From: Onchidella celtica | Lineage: Eukaryota; Mollusca; Gastropoda; Systellommatophora; Onchidiidae | Direction of reading: 5' to 3' | NCBI GenBank assembly: GCA_963931925.1 | Contig: OZ007569.1 | Location: 16,163,545-16,227,544, forward strand | DNA length: 64,000 nucleotides | Shown here: positions 33,109 to 45,792 of the stretch, piece by piece | Numbering within the stretch: the stretch's first letter is position 1 | How the letters are laid out: each line of letters opens with the position of its first letter | Notes under the pieces: model-generated | Seen by the model: only the letters and a program-made list of their open reading frames with translations | The model's database searches: none | Told to the model about the DNA's origin: nothing | Made by a program: the position numbers and the translations under genes

Positions 33109-34003
33109 AGATCTATCTATCTGTCTGACTATCTGTCTACTCCTGCCATTCTAAGTCTGCCTACCAACCTACTCAACAATCTTTTTTCATAAGGAAAAGT
33201 ATACCTATTTTTACAGTCTATTACAGTCTATCAGGGAACACAGGACCATAGACCATGCCCATTGTACACAAAACATCCAGAAAATAATGAAGTGTATGAA
33301 ATGTGAATACCTTTAACATCACCACCCTCTGCGGTCTTGTATTATAAGTTCAGGCTGCCAGAATAAATTTAGCCTTTCACAATGTTTTATTATCTTCCTA
33401 GATGCAATATCGATTGGCTGTTTTAGCTCCCAAATGCCAAAGCTATTTTTAATCCTTTTTTTTTCTTCTTCTTCTTCTTATCTTTTATTTAGGAATTTCC
33501 AGTACAATATTGTGGTTTACCGGAAAAAAAAGCCTTCTGGTTTAGCGTTATGCAGTGAGAGCAATGCCTGGGCGGATTAAGGCGATGTGGGAAAGGAAGC
33601 TGGTAACTTGGTTTACTAAAGCTAGTTATTGTATGAGAATAACCTCCAGCCGTGAGTAGAGATGATCTGTTATAGATTACACGCCCTCATGCATGCGCGC
33701 TTGCAGCTGTCCGTGTAACCAGAAACATGCGCACACAGAATCACACTCACACAAATACACACGAGAGCAAATGCACGTAAATGCATGTATGTGCAAACAC
33801 ATTATCCATGCAGTTGGTGCACATGTGTTTCATATACTTTCATGCCAATACCTTTATCGTTAGCTTCCAAAGGAACTCATTAACCGTACTCGGTATATCG
33901 GATCAGTTCCAAAAGTTCACTAAACTAAATAGCCAAAACACTGATTACTCGTATCGTTTTTCCTATCATTAAAACCGCTCGTTACGAAATGATGTGTATT
34001 TAT
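33109..34003. other. Unassigned DNA
   Basis: CTT-rich run near 33465-33485. No gene supported. Confidence 0.4.
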
Positions 34004-34320
34004 CATATCACGACCTTAGTTCTTGTTTGTTCCTTTTGCACAACTAAGAAATTAGACGTCAAATGTTCGCAACTTCAGTATTATGCTGTTGTTAAGGGAC
34101 AGTAGTATTGTACGTAGTAAGTATTACGGTAAGGAGTTGAATACATCTGAACTGTGAAACAGCTTGATAAGGGCCACAATGCCTTTTAAACAAGTGTCAA
34201 AGTGTGCATTTGTTATATCTCTTCTACAGACTAAAAGATCTCTAGTTTTTTTGTTTGTTTGTTTGTTTGTTTTTTCAGAAAAATGGAGACAGAACAAACA
34301 GTGGCTAAGGTCGTGATATG
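34004..34320 (+). mobile_element. TIR element family M3, reference copy
   Basis: The ends catatcacgaccttag (34004) and ctaaggtcgtgatatg (to 34320) are perfect 16-bp inverted repeats, with further pairing of gttcttgtttgttcc and gaacaaac inside. Internal blocks aaggagttgaata, aactgtgaaacagcttgata and gactaaaagatctctag recur at 35533 (reverse), 47965, 48155 and 62497. It is noncoding, and the short open frame at its right end continues into unrelated DNA. Confidence 0.75.
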
Positions 34321-35532
34321 TTTACCTAGGAAAATCACATCTAGCGTAAATAGTTCCAGTGCCCGTATCTGTAAACTGATACCGTCTCGGTTTTGGCAGT
34401 ACATGGAAACCTACTTGAAGCCTCTGGTGATGGATTCAAACAGAAATCCCGTTTTCAACAGTCAAACTCAAATTCAGACTCAATCAGAAGTTACAAAAAT
34501 ATCAACTATAATTTACGATCAAAGTGATTCTAGCTCAGCTCCAGGGACTGCCTCAGTAAAGCCAGTAACCCTAGGGAAATTCGATGCTCAGCATTGACGC
34601 CAAGATTGTACATAATATACAGTAATACAATCTTACAGAAATTTACGACGGATTAACGTAGTGACGCTGGCTGGGAGCCTACTACTAGTACAATTTACAT
34701 ACCCATACGGGCATTAGCTTCAGATTCTCCCCTCCCCTCCCCTCCAACACACACACACACACACAACTTTTCAATAGAGAGGATGACGTCAGTATTGCAT
34801 CACCACCACCACCACCCCCGCAAAGGTGATTAATTAAGGCTGCTTCATGGCCAGCATCTATGTTTTAACCCCCCCCCCCCCCACCTTTCCAATATTCTAT
34901 ATTATATTGCCTTCCAAATATTAACGATAATTAAATTTTACTATTTTTATTCTGTCAGTACACAAAACTCTGCGTGATAATCGAATCTATTCATGACCTG
35001 TCGTTCAGGGCCATCTACATATTACTGGTATCGTAACTGTTGGAGTAGCTCAGGGTCGTAAAATGGAGAGAGTGTGAAGACTTCCGCTTCCTGGATACCG
35101 ATTATCATATTGCATGCAGCGATACCCAGAAATTGCTTTTCCATCACAGAAAATTAGACCTAATGGTACTGGACTCCGAATCTTCTGCCCTGCCAAGAAG
35201 GTTAATGACAAACATCATTTCAAAAATGTCAGATCTATCGTAGCCCACAAACGCTGCTTCAAAATTCTCAACTCAAAAATTCTAAACAAGCCAGACTAAA
35301 ACAACAACAACAACAACAAAACACAAACAAAACCATAACAAGATAAGAAACTGGGTAAACCATATTGATTGCATCCCAAAGTTAAGTAAGTGTCTGAGAC
35401 GACTGATACTGTTTTCAATCTTTCCAATGGGCCTATAATATGTTTCGGAAATTGAGTTGAGCGCCAGTGGAAAATTATTAATCAACAAACTAAAAAAAAA
35501 AAAAAAAGCAAAGTAAAAAAACGATTTAATCC
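34321..35532. other. Unassigned DNA with M1 fragment and C-tract
   Basis: 34636-34676 is an end fragment of MITE family M1 (atttacgacggattaacgta, cgctggctggga). There is a C16 tract near 34869 and CA and CAC repeats near 34745-34820. No gene recognised. Confidence 0.45.
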
Positions 35533-35805
35533 TTTGCGACTTTACTTCTTGCTGGTTCCATCTCCATTTTCTGAAAAACTGGAGTCCTTTTAGTACGTAG
35601 AAAATGTATAACAAATGCACACTTTGAGTTTGACACTTGTTTAAAATGCGTTGCGGTACTTATCAAGCTGTTTCACAGAACCGATTTATTCTAACTCTTT
35701 ATCACAATACCAAAGCCGCATAATTATGTTTAACGTCGAATTCTCAATTGTGTAAAAAAAAAAAAAGTGGAGTTGGAACAAACAGGAACTAGGATCGTGA
35801 CTTTG
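35533..35805 (-). mobile_element. TIR element family M3, reversed copy
   Basis: Reverse orientation of 34004-34320: ttatcaagctgtttcacaga, ccttttagtacgtagaa and the right end gaacaaacaggaactaggat followed by cgtgac. The left terminal repeat (gcgactttacttcttg) is diverged. It lies 1.2 kb from the plus-strand copy, so the two form a large inverted pair. Confidence 0.65.
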
Positions 35806-38800
35806 ACAATCCGTGTATTGACGTGTACATTATTTAACTACCTAAATGTCCATTCCCCATGAAGTCGTAAAATTTCCACCTGGTTTTGAACCAGTGACCT
35901 CGGCCCACAAATTTAATATTTGTTTCCAGATCTGTCCAGCAGTTCGCATGTACTCCTCACTAAAGGGTAATGTGGGTTGTTGGTTTTTTGTTGTTTTTTT
36001 TCTTCCAACGGGAATTTGATTACGTCGAAATGGACATTCTTTCGAAAGTTAAATTAATTTATGCAGGCAATTAAATAAATTTATTTATCAATTGTAAGGA
36101 CTTGCGCACTGAAAATGTAATAACATGCTGAAACTGTTCAATACAACGTTTTAAATCTGGATTTCTAAGTGCAATAGTCTTGCTTCAGAAACATGTATGT
36201 GAAAATAAAAACTAGCCTCGTGTTTACACAACGAAATTAAACATTTTTTTTCTAATCTAGGCTTCTGTTTAATTTGTTTTTCTGTCATGCATCCATAAAC
36301 CAAACACTATGATATATATATCTATGAAGAAAATAAATCTGTTCAAGCATACGAGTAATGTAAAATTCTGCGAATTTTTCAGTCTTCTGAAAAATACCCA
36401 AAATCTTAAACAATTTTGTTTTGTATTTTTAAGGTATAATCTTCAAGAGTTTTAAATTTACCTTGATTCATGAAATGATACAGGGCAGTATAAAAATGCA
36501 AATAATTCAACAGACGCACTCGAATTCCCGATTCTGTTGGAGAAGAAGAAAACATCTCTAAAGCTTGGCTTGTGGTTGTTGATACTTGATGAAGAAGCAG
36601 GATTTCCGGTGCTTAATCAACAAATCAGTTAAATAAGAACATTATCTTTCCCGAAACATCTAGTAGTCTAAGGCTGGCGATACACAAAGTCAGTCAAATC
36701 CGTTTTGCGTCAGTTTAGACTCAGTCCGTGAAATCTCTCTTTCCGCTGACTGACACAAGACAGTGTGGACGCACGAACTAGAGAGTCAAAATTTGGTAAA
36801 AAGAAAAATTTGTATGTATGTAGCAAAGCCTAAAAGAGAAGACAGAACATGACCGATATTTCGGCAACAGCCTTTTTTCACGGAAAAAAAACAACAACAG
36901 AGGAAACAAAATGGAAAATTGAACAGATACAACCATCCAGCAATAAAAGATTTGAATAGGAAATGTTTTGAATCGAAACAGAATATTTCTACTTAACTGC
37001 GAGTTCTTGCCTGGACAGCGGCTCAGAAGCACGTCTGCCAATCTGTGGAGGCTCGAAGTCTATGCATTATGTATTTCGTCAACGAACTAGAGAGACACGA
37101 TTTGTTTCAAACTCGCCAGTGGGTGAGGTCCCGTTTCTCTCTGCCGTCCAAATCTCTCACTAAACCCGAGACAAAACAGTCTGACTTCGGTGTGCTTCCA
37201 GGATAAGACAGCATTGTTATCTTTGTTGAAACGACGAGTCTTCTAAATGCTGTTTTCTTAGATCTAGCAACTTGTAGATCATTCCCATCTGGTAGGAATA
37301 TCATATAGATCTAGATCTGATCGTTGACAATTAAAATTTATTTAATGAACACGGATTTTGCCAGGCTTGGAGAATGTTTGTGGGCAGTAGTTCTTTTCCG
37401 TCGGTGCTAGTGGTATGCTATCCCAATGTTGCCATATCGCACAGCTAAACTGTGGGTCTGTAACATTTACCATAAACAAAGAGCGTCCAATTTCGAGGTG
37501 GTTCATTCTGCCCAAGTGCAACCTGTTGCTGAATTTCTTTCAGACAGATTATTTTTAATTGAATTTTTGTAATGCCCTTTTGTAAAAATTTCTTATTTTG
37601 TATTCGTTTTCATCTATTTTTGAAAATGCATTTGTTTAGACAGTTTTCTCTACAACATTGAAAAGTCAGAAATTGAATTTGGAAAAGACAAAACAGCTAT
37701 TTTATTATAGGTGGTAAAATATCTAACATTTAGCTTCACCCAGATCTCGAAAATCTTCAAATTTCTCTTTAATTTTAATTCAATGTCCCCATTTTTAAAC
37801 TACTATTTCTTATTTTTTTCTCTTTCTTGCACACTTGACTTGCGAGTGCACTTTATAATTAATCAAGTACGCCGTCAACCCAAAGACTTGTCCTGCAGCC
37901 AGATGACGTCAGAGATATCGTTGTTTTTTTCATGTTTATTTTTTATCAAGACTTGAAGATCTGTTCATTACTGACTCTGGGTTATTGACTTTTTCTTTTT
38001 CATCTTTCTCATTTGTAGCTTCAAAGAGATCGAAGGAAAGTCTTTGCTGATCACCAGTGACACAATCGGTTGGAATTCAGTGTTTTTCTTAAGAAACGGA
38101 CAATACTGTGTTTGAGTAAAGCCTACTTAGGACCGGAATTTTATTTGCTAACTGGCCTGAGGAAGTACAAGATGGGATCGGTTATTCGGTTGGACGACAA
38201 TGACAATCATGGAAGTTCAGCAAATTTATTAGCAGCTACGTTCGACATTGGAATTGCCCATTGCTCAAAAGCTGAATTTTACAGCTGAAATTGAAACACA
38301 ATATTTCTGACAATTTAGAGGATCCATGTGTTGTTTTCAAGTGCAAAGTCAAGAAATCTGCTTCTTTCCAGAATTATACTTCTAGAGTCTACTTCATCTT
38401 TTGTAACCGACTTCAACCAAGCATCTACTTATTATTGTGTAATAAAGTTGCCAATTTGGCATTTTGACTTGGAAAAAAAAAAAAAAAAAATTCAAAATTT
38501 CATTTGGAGAGACTTAATGTGCTTGAACTTGTTTTACGTGAAACCTAAGGCATTTCAACTTTCCACAGTGTTATACAGTGTGTCTTGATGATGGTGTTTA
38601 TTGGTCAATAGGTCAGTTGCAACACAATTCATTTGTGGTTTAACAAATTTGTGGAGAAGTGAGATTTTCCTGTGTGTCGGTTCAGGAATAGTGGTGATCT
38701 TAGACTTATAGAATCAACAATTCTTCCTCTTCAGATTACAAATTTTTAAAAAAATCTAAAACTTGATACTCGCCTGTGATTTCAGACGTGGAGTCATTTC

Positions 38801-39000
38801 AGCAAAGGTAGGTTTGATCAAAAGAATTATTTTGGGAAGAGTTACTTACATCTCGACCACCGAGTCACAGACCATCCTATATCTGAGCCTAAATCTGCCC
38901 CATACCTTAAATTTAAACTTATCCTTCTCCCTACCCATTATCTTTTCAGAGCGGAAACAAAACGAAACTCTGTAAAGAATTGTACGAGTTCAAAATGATA
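35806..39000. other. Unassigned 3.2-kb stretch
   Basis: No supported gene, tandem array or terminal motif. Short open frames have no recognisable domains. The sequence is AT-rich and unique within the window, so it could be intron or intergenic host DNA. Confidence 0.4.
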
Positions 39001-39080
39001 ATAATAAATAATAAATAGAATTTCTATAGCGCATTTCTAATAAAATTATTACTCAATGCGCTGTACATTGCATCAATAAT
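39001..39080 (-). mobile_element. (ATT)n retroposon 3' fragment, reversed
   Basis: AATAAT repeats followed by ctatagcgcatttc and aatgcgctgtaca are the reverse complement of the gcgctatataaat 3' block seen at 57-270 and 55118-55203. Confidence 0.45.
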
Positions 39081-40124
39081 TCATGCATACACTTTCCAAA
39101 TCTCATACTAAAACACGCACTCTCATCCATACAAACTTTCAGTTTCACACACATAGACGCTCTTAGTCATATACATATGATCCCCTTTCCGTTATTTGAT
39201 ATTGTAAAAAATATATTCATTTTTAGCCAATCAGTATTTCAAACCGTCCAGTCACAATAATTACAAAATTCGGTCTTCAGCAGTGGAAGAAGTTCCCTTT
39301 AGTCAGGGGCATATTCTTTGTTCTGAGTATTAATCTCCGAGCCTCGCATTAATTTTTACCAGAAATCCACTTACAGGACTGACCCGCCAGAGCATATTGT
39401 AGTATCCTTACTGTGTTACTCAAATGGAACTCCTCCCCCATCATGTTATTGTATTTTTTTTATTTAAAGCGTTGGGTAGGTAACTAAGTACATGTAGATA
39501 GGCTGAAATGAAGCTTAACTGAAAAATCGATGTCCTCATTTACAATATATTCTATTTTATCAAAGCAGATAACATTGGTCATAATAAATATAAAACTCGG
39601 GGCAAGTAAGTCAGATACCTGCATTCTGTGAAATACACTGTAGGCCCTACCATATATCAACAAGTGCTATTCTTGTTAACATGGTAATATCCAGGCTCTA
39701 TTTGTTATTGTTATTGCTATTGTTGTTGTTGCTTCTAATTCTATAATCTTTTTTTTTTCGGAAAGATTTCCTTACGTCCCGACCAATTTGAAATTTTTAC
39801 ACTATAGAGCTTGTTTGATTTCTGGTCATAAGGGCAGGGACTATAATTGGGGATATGTGATTAGATTTATAATTTAGGGTTAGAGACGAGGGCAGGCTCA
39901 GTGATAGGTATAGACTTTGGATAGGACGGGCTTGTCTGGGTGATCGGTACGTACGAAACTCTGTGCTTTTTTTTCTCTCTTTTTTTTTTTTTCATTGAAT
40001 TAAATTTCGTAAAATAACATAGGGGGCAAAATTTTGCACCATGTTGCGCCAAATCATTGGTTTCTTGCTAAACATTTTACTCAAAGAAATGGTCTTAAAG
40101 CATTAAGTTCAGCTTTTCCTCTAG
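39081..40124. other. Unassigned DNA
   Basis: Contains T-runs and a GTT microsatellite near 39708-39730. No gene supported. Confidence 0.4.
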
Positions 40125-40306
40125 TATTGGCCTACATAAAGATAACAATGACATGTCCGACATTTGACAGGATCTTAGGATTTTCACAAGTACAGGAGAC
40201 TCTGGCCGGCCTCCATTTTGAATATGGTCCTGACGCTTCTGGTACTCAAGGGATTCTTGGAGATTCTCGGACAATGAAAGCCACTCTGGAGGATGAGCTG
40301 CAAAGT
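40125..40306 (+). CDS. Weak candidate host exon
   Basis: This is the most protein-like non-transposon open frame in the window. A pyrimidine-rich acceptor (cttttcctctag) precedes it and a strong donor GTGAGT (40307-40312) ends it. The encoded segment includes FSQVQETLAGLHFEYGPDAS and MKATLEDELQ, a balanced composition unlike the low-complexity frames around it. A second possible acceptor is at about 40170 (tttgacag). No family is recognised and no partner exon was found on either side, so it could equally be chance. Confidence 0.2.
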
Positions 40307-40312
40307 GTGAGT

Positions 40313-42150
40313 AGATTTTTCTTTTCAATTGTTTTTTTATTATTATTATTATTATTTTATTCTGGCAGCTGTTTGCACCGTGTGGCTGGATTGGGCTTTG
40401 TTGGCATGTTTTGGTGTTGTTGGTTGTTTTTTTTTTATTAAAAAAAAAGGTGTGTGTGTGTGTGTTAGGGTTTAGAGTAAGGTTTAGGTTGTTGTTTTTC
40501 TTTCTTAATCTTTGGTAAGACCACATGTAATGGACTCCAGCAAGATAAATCGTGTAAATTCTTGTCTTTTTATCAAGTTGAATGAAAGGCAAGGATGAAA
40601 TGTCCCATCATACTTTTCAATTTAACTTGACCAAAATGCGTCTTTTTTTTTTTTTTGGTTAACAAAAATTGTAAATAAACAATGTCAAAGACTTTTTTTT
40701 TTTTTTGTTGGCTCCAAAATGGATGTGTCCACTTAACTGAGCGTCAAAAATATAGCAGTATACCAAATGCCATAAATTTTGGTCAAGTTCTCATGAAGTT
40801 TTAGGTGCCTGTGTCCACTCTCTAGCTCCATAAGATGAAGATGATGATTAGGTTTAGCTGATCGGCTACGACAACTGTTTTGTTTGCACCATGGCCATGG
40901 TACCTTTTTTGTTTTGTTTTTTTTCGAAAATTTGAGTACAAGTTGGTTACAAAAATTCTACTGTAAGTTTTTTGGACACAGGGCCGCAATTAGGCAAAAA
41001 GAAAAGGTTGTATGTTGCGAAACACCGCGTGAGAAATAAAACCCAAAACAATACAAACCAAACTAAAGAGAAGACAGAAAATACACAACCTTTTCTTTTT
41101 GCCCAATTTTGACTTTGCTTATAGCCCTGCTGAGACCCCACAGTTTTTCTGTGGTTTTTATGATATTTCGTGAGGGCCGCAATTAGCATAATTATATGTT
41201 TTTTGTTCTTGTTGTCTTTGTTCTTTATCGGGATTGAAATCCACCTTGATATAGATCTACATAGATCTACTGATGTTAATTACGACTCCGCTAGACATAA
41301 GAATGACATCTTTCAAGATTCTACGGAAGGTTGGTGGGCGCTTCTAGTAGTAGCAGGGTCTCTTCCTACTTATCGTTCTGTTGTATTCTGTTTGTCGTCT
41401 TGCTTCTGCCTAACACAGTGTAACCGCCAGGGAATCGGAATGCTTTCTCCGAACTCAGTCTTTTACGGTTTTGATTGTCCGTTTCATTTTCCGTTTAATC
41501 GGTAATCTCTGTGATAATTCAAGAAGCCAGTGTGTCTTTGTCGGGACTGGAATTGAACTTATGACCCAGTTTTCAGTTTCATTCTGGTAATCCGATGAGG
41601 GTGTCGTCACTGATCGTTCAGTTATAAGCTCTACGTATCTTTATTGTCACATTGTCCTGCAAAACTTACCAGCTTTTTCCCATTAGGAAATCCGTTTCAT
41701 TGTGTCAAAGATACTAGAATTGATAAGATAAGACAACTAGTGCTTTTAGCGTTCACAGATTTCGCACCGCATGATAAGTGCCGTATTTTACAAAGCTAAA
41801 TAGGGAAAATGTTGAATTTTGTTCACTGTTCAGCTATCGCTACAGGCCTTTAATTATTGACGTCACTTACTGTGGAATTATAACCTCAATCGCTGTGGGA
41901 AAACTCAGGGTGGGGGGGGGGGGGTGTTTGTTTGTTTGTTTTTTGTTTTGGTCCCAGTAGCACTGTCACAATTTTTGCATCATAAATTTACCATTATATC
42001 GAACATTCTTTTCATACCATGCGCCATGGGCCCCGCCCCCTATCAGCTTGCAAATTGTGTGCACGTTTTTTTTTTAGTGGTGCGAAGAAGACAGTGTCTC
42101 ATCTTATCGTTTCTAGTAGCTTTGGGTATGTCTTGGGAAAACAGTATAGA
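40313..42150. other. Unassigned DNA with a small hairpin
   Basis: A perfect 19-bp inverted repeat (ggcaaaaagaaaaggttgt) at 40993-41011 and 41085-41103 encloses 73 bp. A fold-back family fragment lies at about 41775-41865 and a G12 tract near 41910. No gene. Confidence 0.5.
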
Positions 42151-42362
42151 CCCAGCCAGGAGCCCTGCGGAAACCCAACGCATAGGACCGACGTCATGTT
42201 TGCACACAGGAATGATATCGTTCTCACCTAGATCCGCTGGTTATGACATTTGCGCCGACATCTGTTTTTTTTTTAAGGAATCCGCGCCAACAGTAATCCT
42301 ACCAACCCCATGGAAATCCTATACAAATGTACGTTGGATTGACGTAGGGATGCTGACTGGGG
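42151..42362 (-). mobile_element. 200-bp MITE family M1, copy 4
   Basis: Reversed copy showing the inverted ends best. The left end ccagccaggagccctgcgg and the complement of the right end (ccagtcagcatccctacgtc) align over about 31 bp with roughly ten mismatches. Internal blocks (aggaccgacgtcatgtttgc; gatccgctggtta) match the other copies. Confidence 0.7.
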
Positions 42363-43110
42363 TCTTTTGTTTTATGGTTTAGGGGAGACCTCCTCACTAT
42401 CAAAGTTTATATTTTGAGATACCGGTATTTTTAAGATGCAGTTTGAAAATAGTTATTGAAGGCTTATTTTTAGATAGTCCGCACGCATTTATCTCTTCGG
42501 TAATTCATGCCATTAAATGTTAGTCATAACTGTATATTTCATTTTCACACTTTGACGTTATCTTGAAATTGGTTGTGGGCGTCACTCTGATTTTATTGCC
42601 ACTTTGAGCCTGAGTGGGAGAAGCTTCGCTGTTCGTGTAGTCATAGTCATTTTCCTTCGATGCTCAAACTTAGGGCCTAGCGTACCTGATGTCGATCAGC
42701 TTATACTGTACTTTGAATGTTTGCTTTTTCATAGGTATTCAAATAGAACCAATGTTTTTACCTTTTTTCTTTTTTTCGTAATAAATCAGTAGTTTCTATG
42801 TTTAGCTCCTCGTCATTGGTGGGGAATTTCGCTGAGACTCGGTGAGACACCATCCAAATAGCCACTAGTAAAAGGTAGCCTATAACAAAATAGAATTATT
42901 TATTCAAAACTTTTATTTACTCGTTTTCGAAACACATGAATCTGAAACTGAAAGGGGCATGATTCTTTTCACAACCCAAACTCTCAAGTCTTTGACTCTG
43001 AACTTGCTGTCCTTTGCCTCCAGCCCAATAATCCCCCTTTGAGAGTTAAACAACAGCTCTTTTCGTGGAGAAAACAGCCTGTTTCAGGGCTGTGGTAGGA
43101 ATACCAGAAC
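42363..43110. other. Unassigned DNA
   Basis: No gene or repeat recognised. Confidence 0.4.
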
Positions 43111-43492
43111 TAGTTTCAAGTTTCAAGTTTGAGTTTATTGTAGGCCAGGCGGCCAATTCGAAATATACACAATAACCGTGCAAACAAGATTTGAAAAGAA
43201 ATTAAAATTAAAATAAGAACGCACTCGGTCATTCACTCTCCCCTCTTCTTGACGGACAAAACAATATGAGCAATGGACAAACTAATAAGGCATAGATACG
43301 AAACAGTCAGCGCATTAAAGAAAGACCTGAACCCCATTCTTTTGGTCGGACCGCCAAGGTCCGAGACATTCAAAACAACGAAGGAAATGTGTCAAGTTTG
43401 GACGCCCCAACCCTCACCAACCACCTTTAGCGAGATTCGAACCTAAGACATCTTGCAAGCGGATAAAAGGCTTTAACCACTGAGCCAGCATA
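43111..43492 (-). mobile_element. tRNA-derived SINE family S2
   Basis: Minus-strand SINE of about 380 bp. The head (43492-43425) has an A box TGGCTCAGTGG and a B box GGTTCGAATCTC at tRNA-like spacing. The 3' end reads caataaactcaaacttgaa with a short ACTTGAA repeat tail. The body is unrelated to family S1. Only one copy occurs in the window. A functional tRNA is unlikely because the acceptor stem does not pair and the sequence continues into the SINE body. Confidence 0.75.
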
Positions 43493-45590
43493 TCGGCTTC
43501 GATGGAAATGAGGACTGACCATAGTGTGTGCATATGTGCAACTTCTCCTTCTCCACCTACAACCTTCCTCCCCACCTCAGAAAAAAAAACACAAACCAAC
43601 GCTGCTTGAATGCCAATATTCTTACTTTTTTGTGATCTTATCAAAACACCTTTCTTTCGACTCATTCAGCTTGTGTCACTGAGGTTAAACACTAGCATTC
43701 TTAAGTGACACGCTTCTGCAATTATGCACTAAATACTCCCACACCCCTAGAAGTAATAGAAAATGAAAGGCGATATCTGCAGCGCATAATTTATTTAACA
43801 TCACAATACAATGATAAAATACTTAATGGAAGTCGTATTTGCCAAGTCACGGGGAGTTTACTCTAGCTGAGCGGCTGACCGTGAATAAAAAGCCAACCGG
43901 AAATTGTACAAAAACAAAAATTTTCGAAACGAAAGTAGATAAGGTAGTGCTGTGTACTTCTTTCGACGCAGACTTTTTACACTTCACCGAGCCCATAGTC
44001 GAGGGATTGGTTAGCTGTTGTCCGTGCGGCAGAAAACTGAATACTTCAGCAAGTTCACAGGAGTGGCAACTTATAGCAGTGTTATGTGTTTACTCTTGTA
44101 TTTTTTTTGTCAACAACGGCTTACCTGTTGCGTTACAAGCGGCAGGGGGAAACGGCGGTAGCCAAATGATAATGTTGAGTTTCTACTTTAGATCAATGTG
44201 AAATCAGTAAGCTGTGCAAAGATAAGGCAGGGGTGCTGCATGTGGCACTGTTTAGGCTACTAAAATTCTATAACATTCTTTAGCCGTGTTGTGCCAAACT
44301 CACAAGTCTAGGCCTAGTCTTGATCTAGACTAGATCTTCTAGATCTAGATCTAGATCTATCTATCTAGGGCCTTTTCTTTGGAAGTCGATCTCGATCTTC
44401 AGTTTGCCAGCCTACCGATTGGGATGTTCGGAATGGGGGCTCACGTTAGTGAACTGATTTTCATTTGATGTGCATTAACATAAAAACAACTCTGGTGGAC
44501 AGGCAAGGTTTATAAGAGAATGTAGGGAATGACAGTTTGTGATCTGCCAAACTTAAGCTTGACATTGGCTACTGAGTTTTGTTAATTAAGTCAGTCTTTA
44601 CTTACACCTACTTCACCCATTATTGTAGTTAGACCTGTGCACTGGAAGTTTTTTTTTTTTCTTTGCTGATACACAATATGGAAGTGAATAATTGCTTCAA
44701 TCAAGTGAAATGAAAACAAACTCAAAGTGGAAAGTGTAGGCCTACCGCTACACTAGTTCATATTTCAAATACTGCTGCCAGAGCCAGGAAACCGGTTTTG
44801 CTTTGTGCTGACAGGAAAGACGTTGATGAAATGAGTTAATGAGTCTTCACGGGTTAATGAACAGGCCTAGATCAAATGCTCCACGTTGCCCAAGATGATG
44901 AAACGGTAAGTGGTGCATGGTGGTTGATCTCGTTGATTTTCTGTGGGACTGAATGAACTTTAAAAGCAACACAGACTTATTTAGGCTACTGGTCTGTTAG
45001 CAATACTTGCATTATAGACTGGTGGTTGTGTATACCATTTTTTAGTATGAGTTCTTTGTCATTGGAAAAAATTACCTTGGAATTGTTGTTTCAAATTTAG
45101 AAAATAATTTTTATCAAACTATTTCATTTCAAATTTGGAAAATAATTTTCATCAAAATATTTCATTGCAGATTTAGAAATATTTAACTTTTATCAAAATA
45201 TTTTGTTTCAAAATGTATAAGCTCTGCCCAAAACAATGGGCTAAGGCTGGAGCTAGATCTGGTTTATCAGTAAGTTACTTGAGCTGGTATCATCATCGTA
45301 CAGTTTACACAGCAATTATAAACTTTCAGCCAACTGAAAGCACACTATAGAACTTTCCAAATTAGTTTTCCTTCCTCTACAGTGAATTATTTGAAAAAAA
45401 AAAGTAGGCCTAACAAGAAAAAACACCCATATTGCAGACCTCCATGAATTTTGTAACTTGTTCAGTAAATTAAAGATGTCTTTAACATTGCCTAATTCTC
45501 ATTGGCAACACTGGATTTTTAAGAAATTCATTTGTCCTGGCCATAATAATGTGAAAGTTCGCCTGAAGATCTAATCCAAGCTGCTCTTAC
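43493..45590. other. Unassigned 2.1-kb stretch with GATCTA palindromes
   Basis: 44320-44370 is a run of overlapping AGATCT/CTAGAT palindromes. The 120-codon plus-strand frame at 43839 shows no recognisable domain and has no splice or promoter support. No other feature. Confidence 0.4.
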
Positions 45591-45792
45591 CTAGCCAGCA
45601 ACCTTAAGAAAATCTGACACATAGGACTGATGTCAAACTGGCACGTAGGAATTACATTGCTCCTACACAGATCCACTGGTTAAGAAAACACGCTGACCTT
45701 GGTTTGATGTAGGGAACCTGCCCCTATGGTAATCCTACCAATCCTATGTAAAATCCTATACAAATCTATGTCAGGTTAATGTAGGGATACCA
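45591..45792 (-). mobile_element. 200-bp MITE family M1, copy 5
   Basis: Reversed copy: ctagccagcaaccttaag at the left, ggactgatgtcaaactggca and gatccactggttaag inside, atctatgtcaggttaatgta and gggataccag at the right. It is noncoding. Confidence 0.7.

Noticed and set aside
43425-43492. tRNA gene on the minus strand with A and B boxes
   Set aside because: Acceptor stem halves do not pair and a SINE body and tail follow directly.
43839-44201. 120-codon plus-strand frame as a small gene
   Set aside because: Composition and length are compatible with chance in 64 kb. No domain, promoter or splice support.
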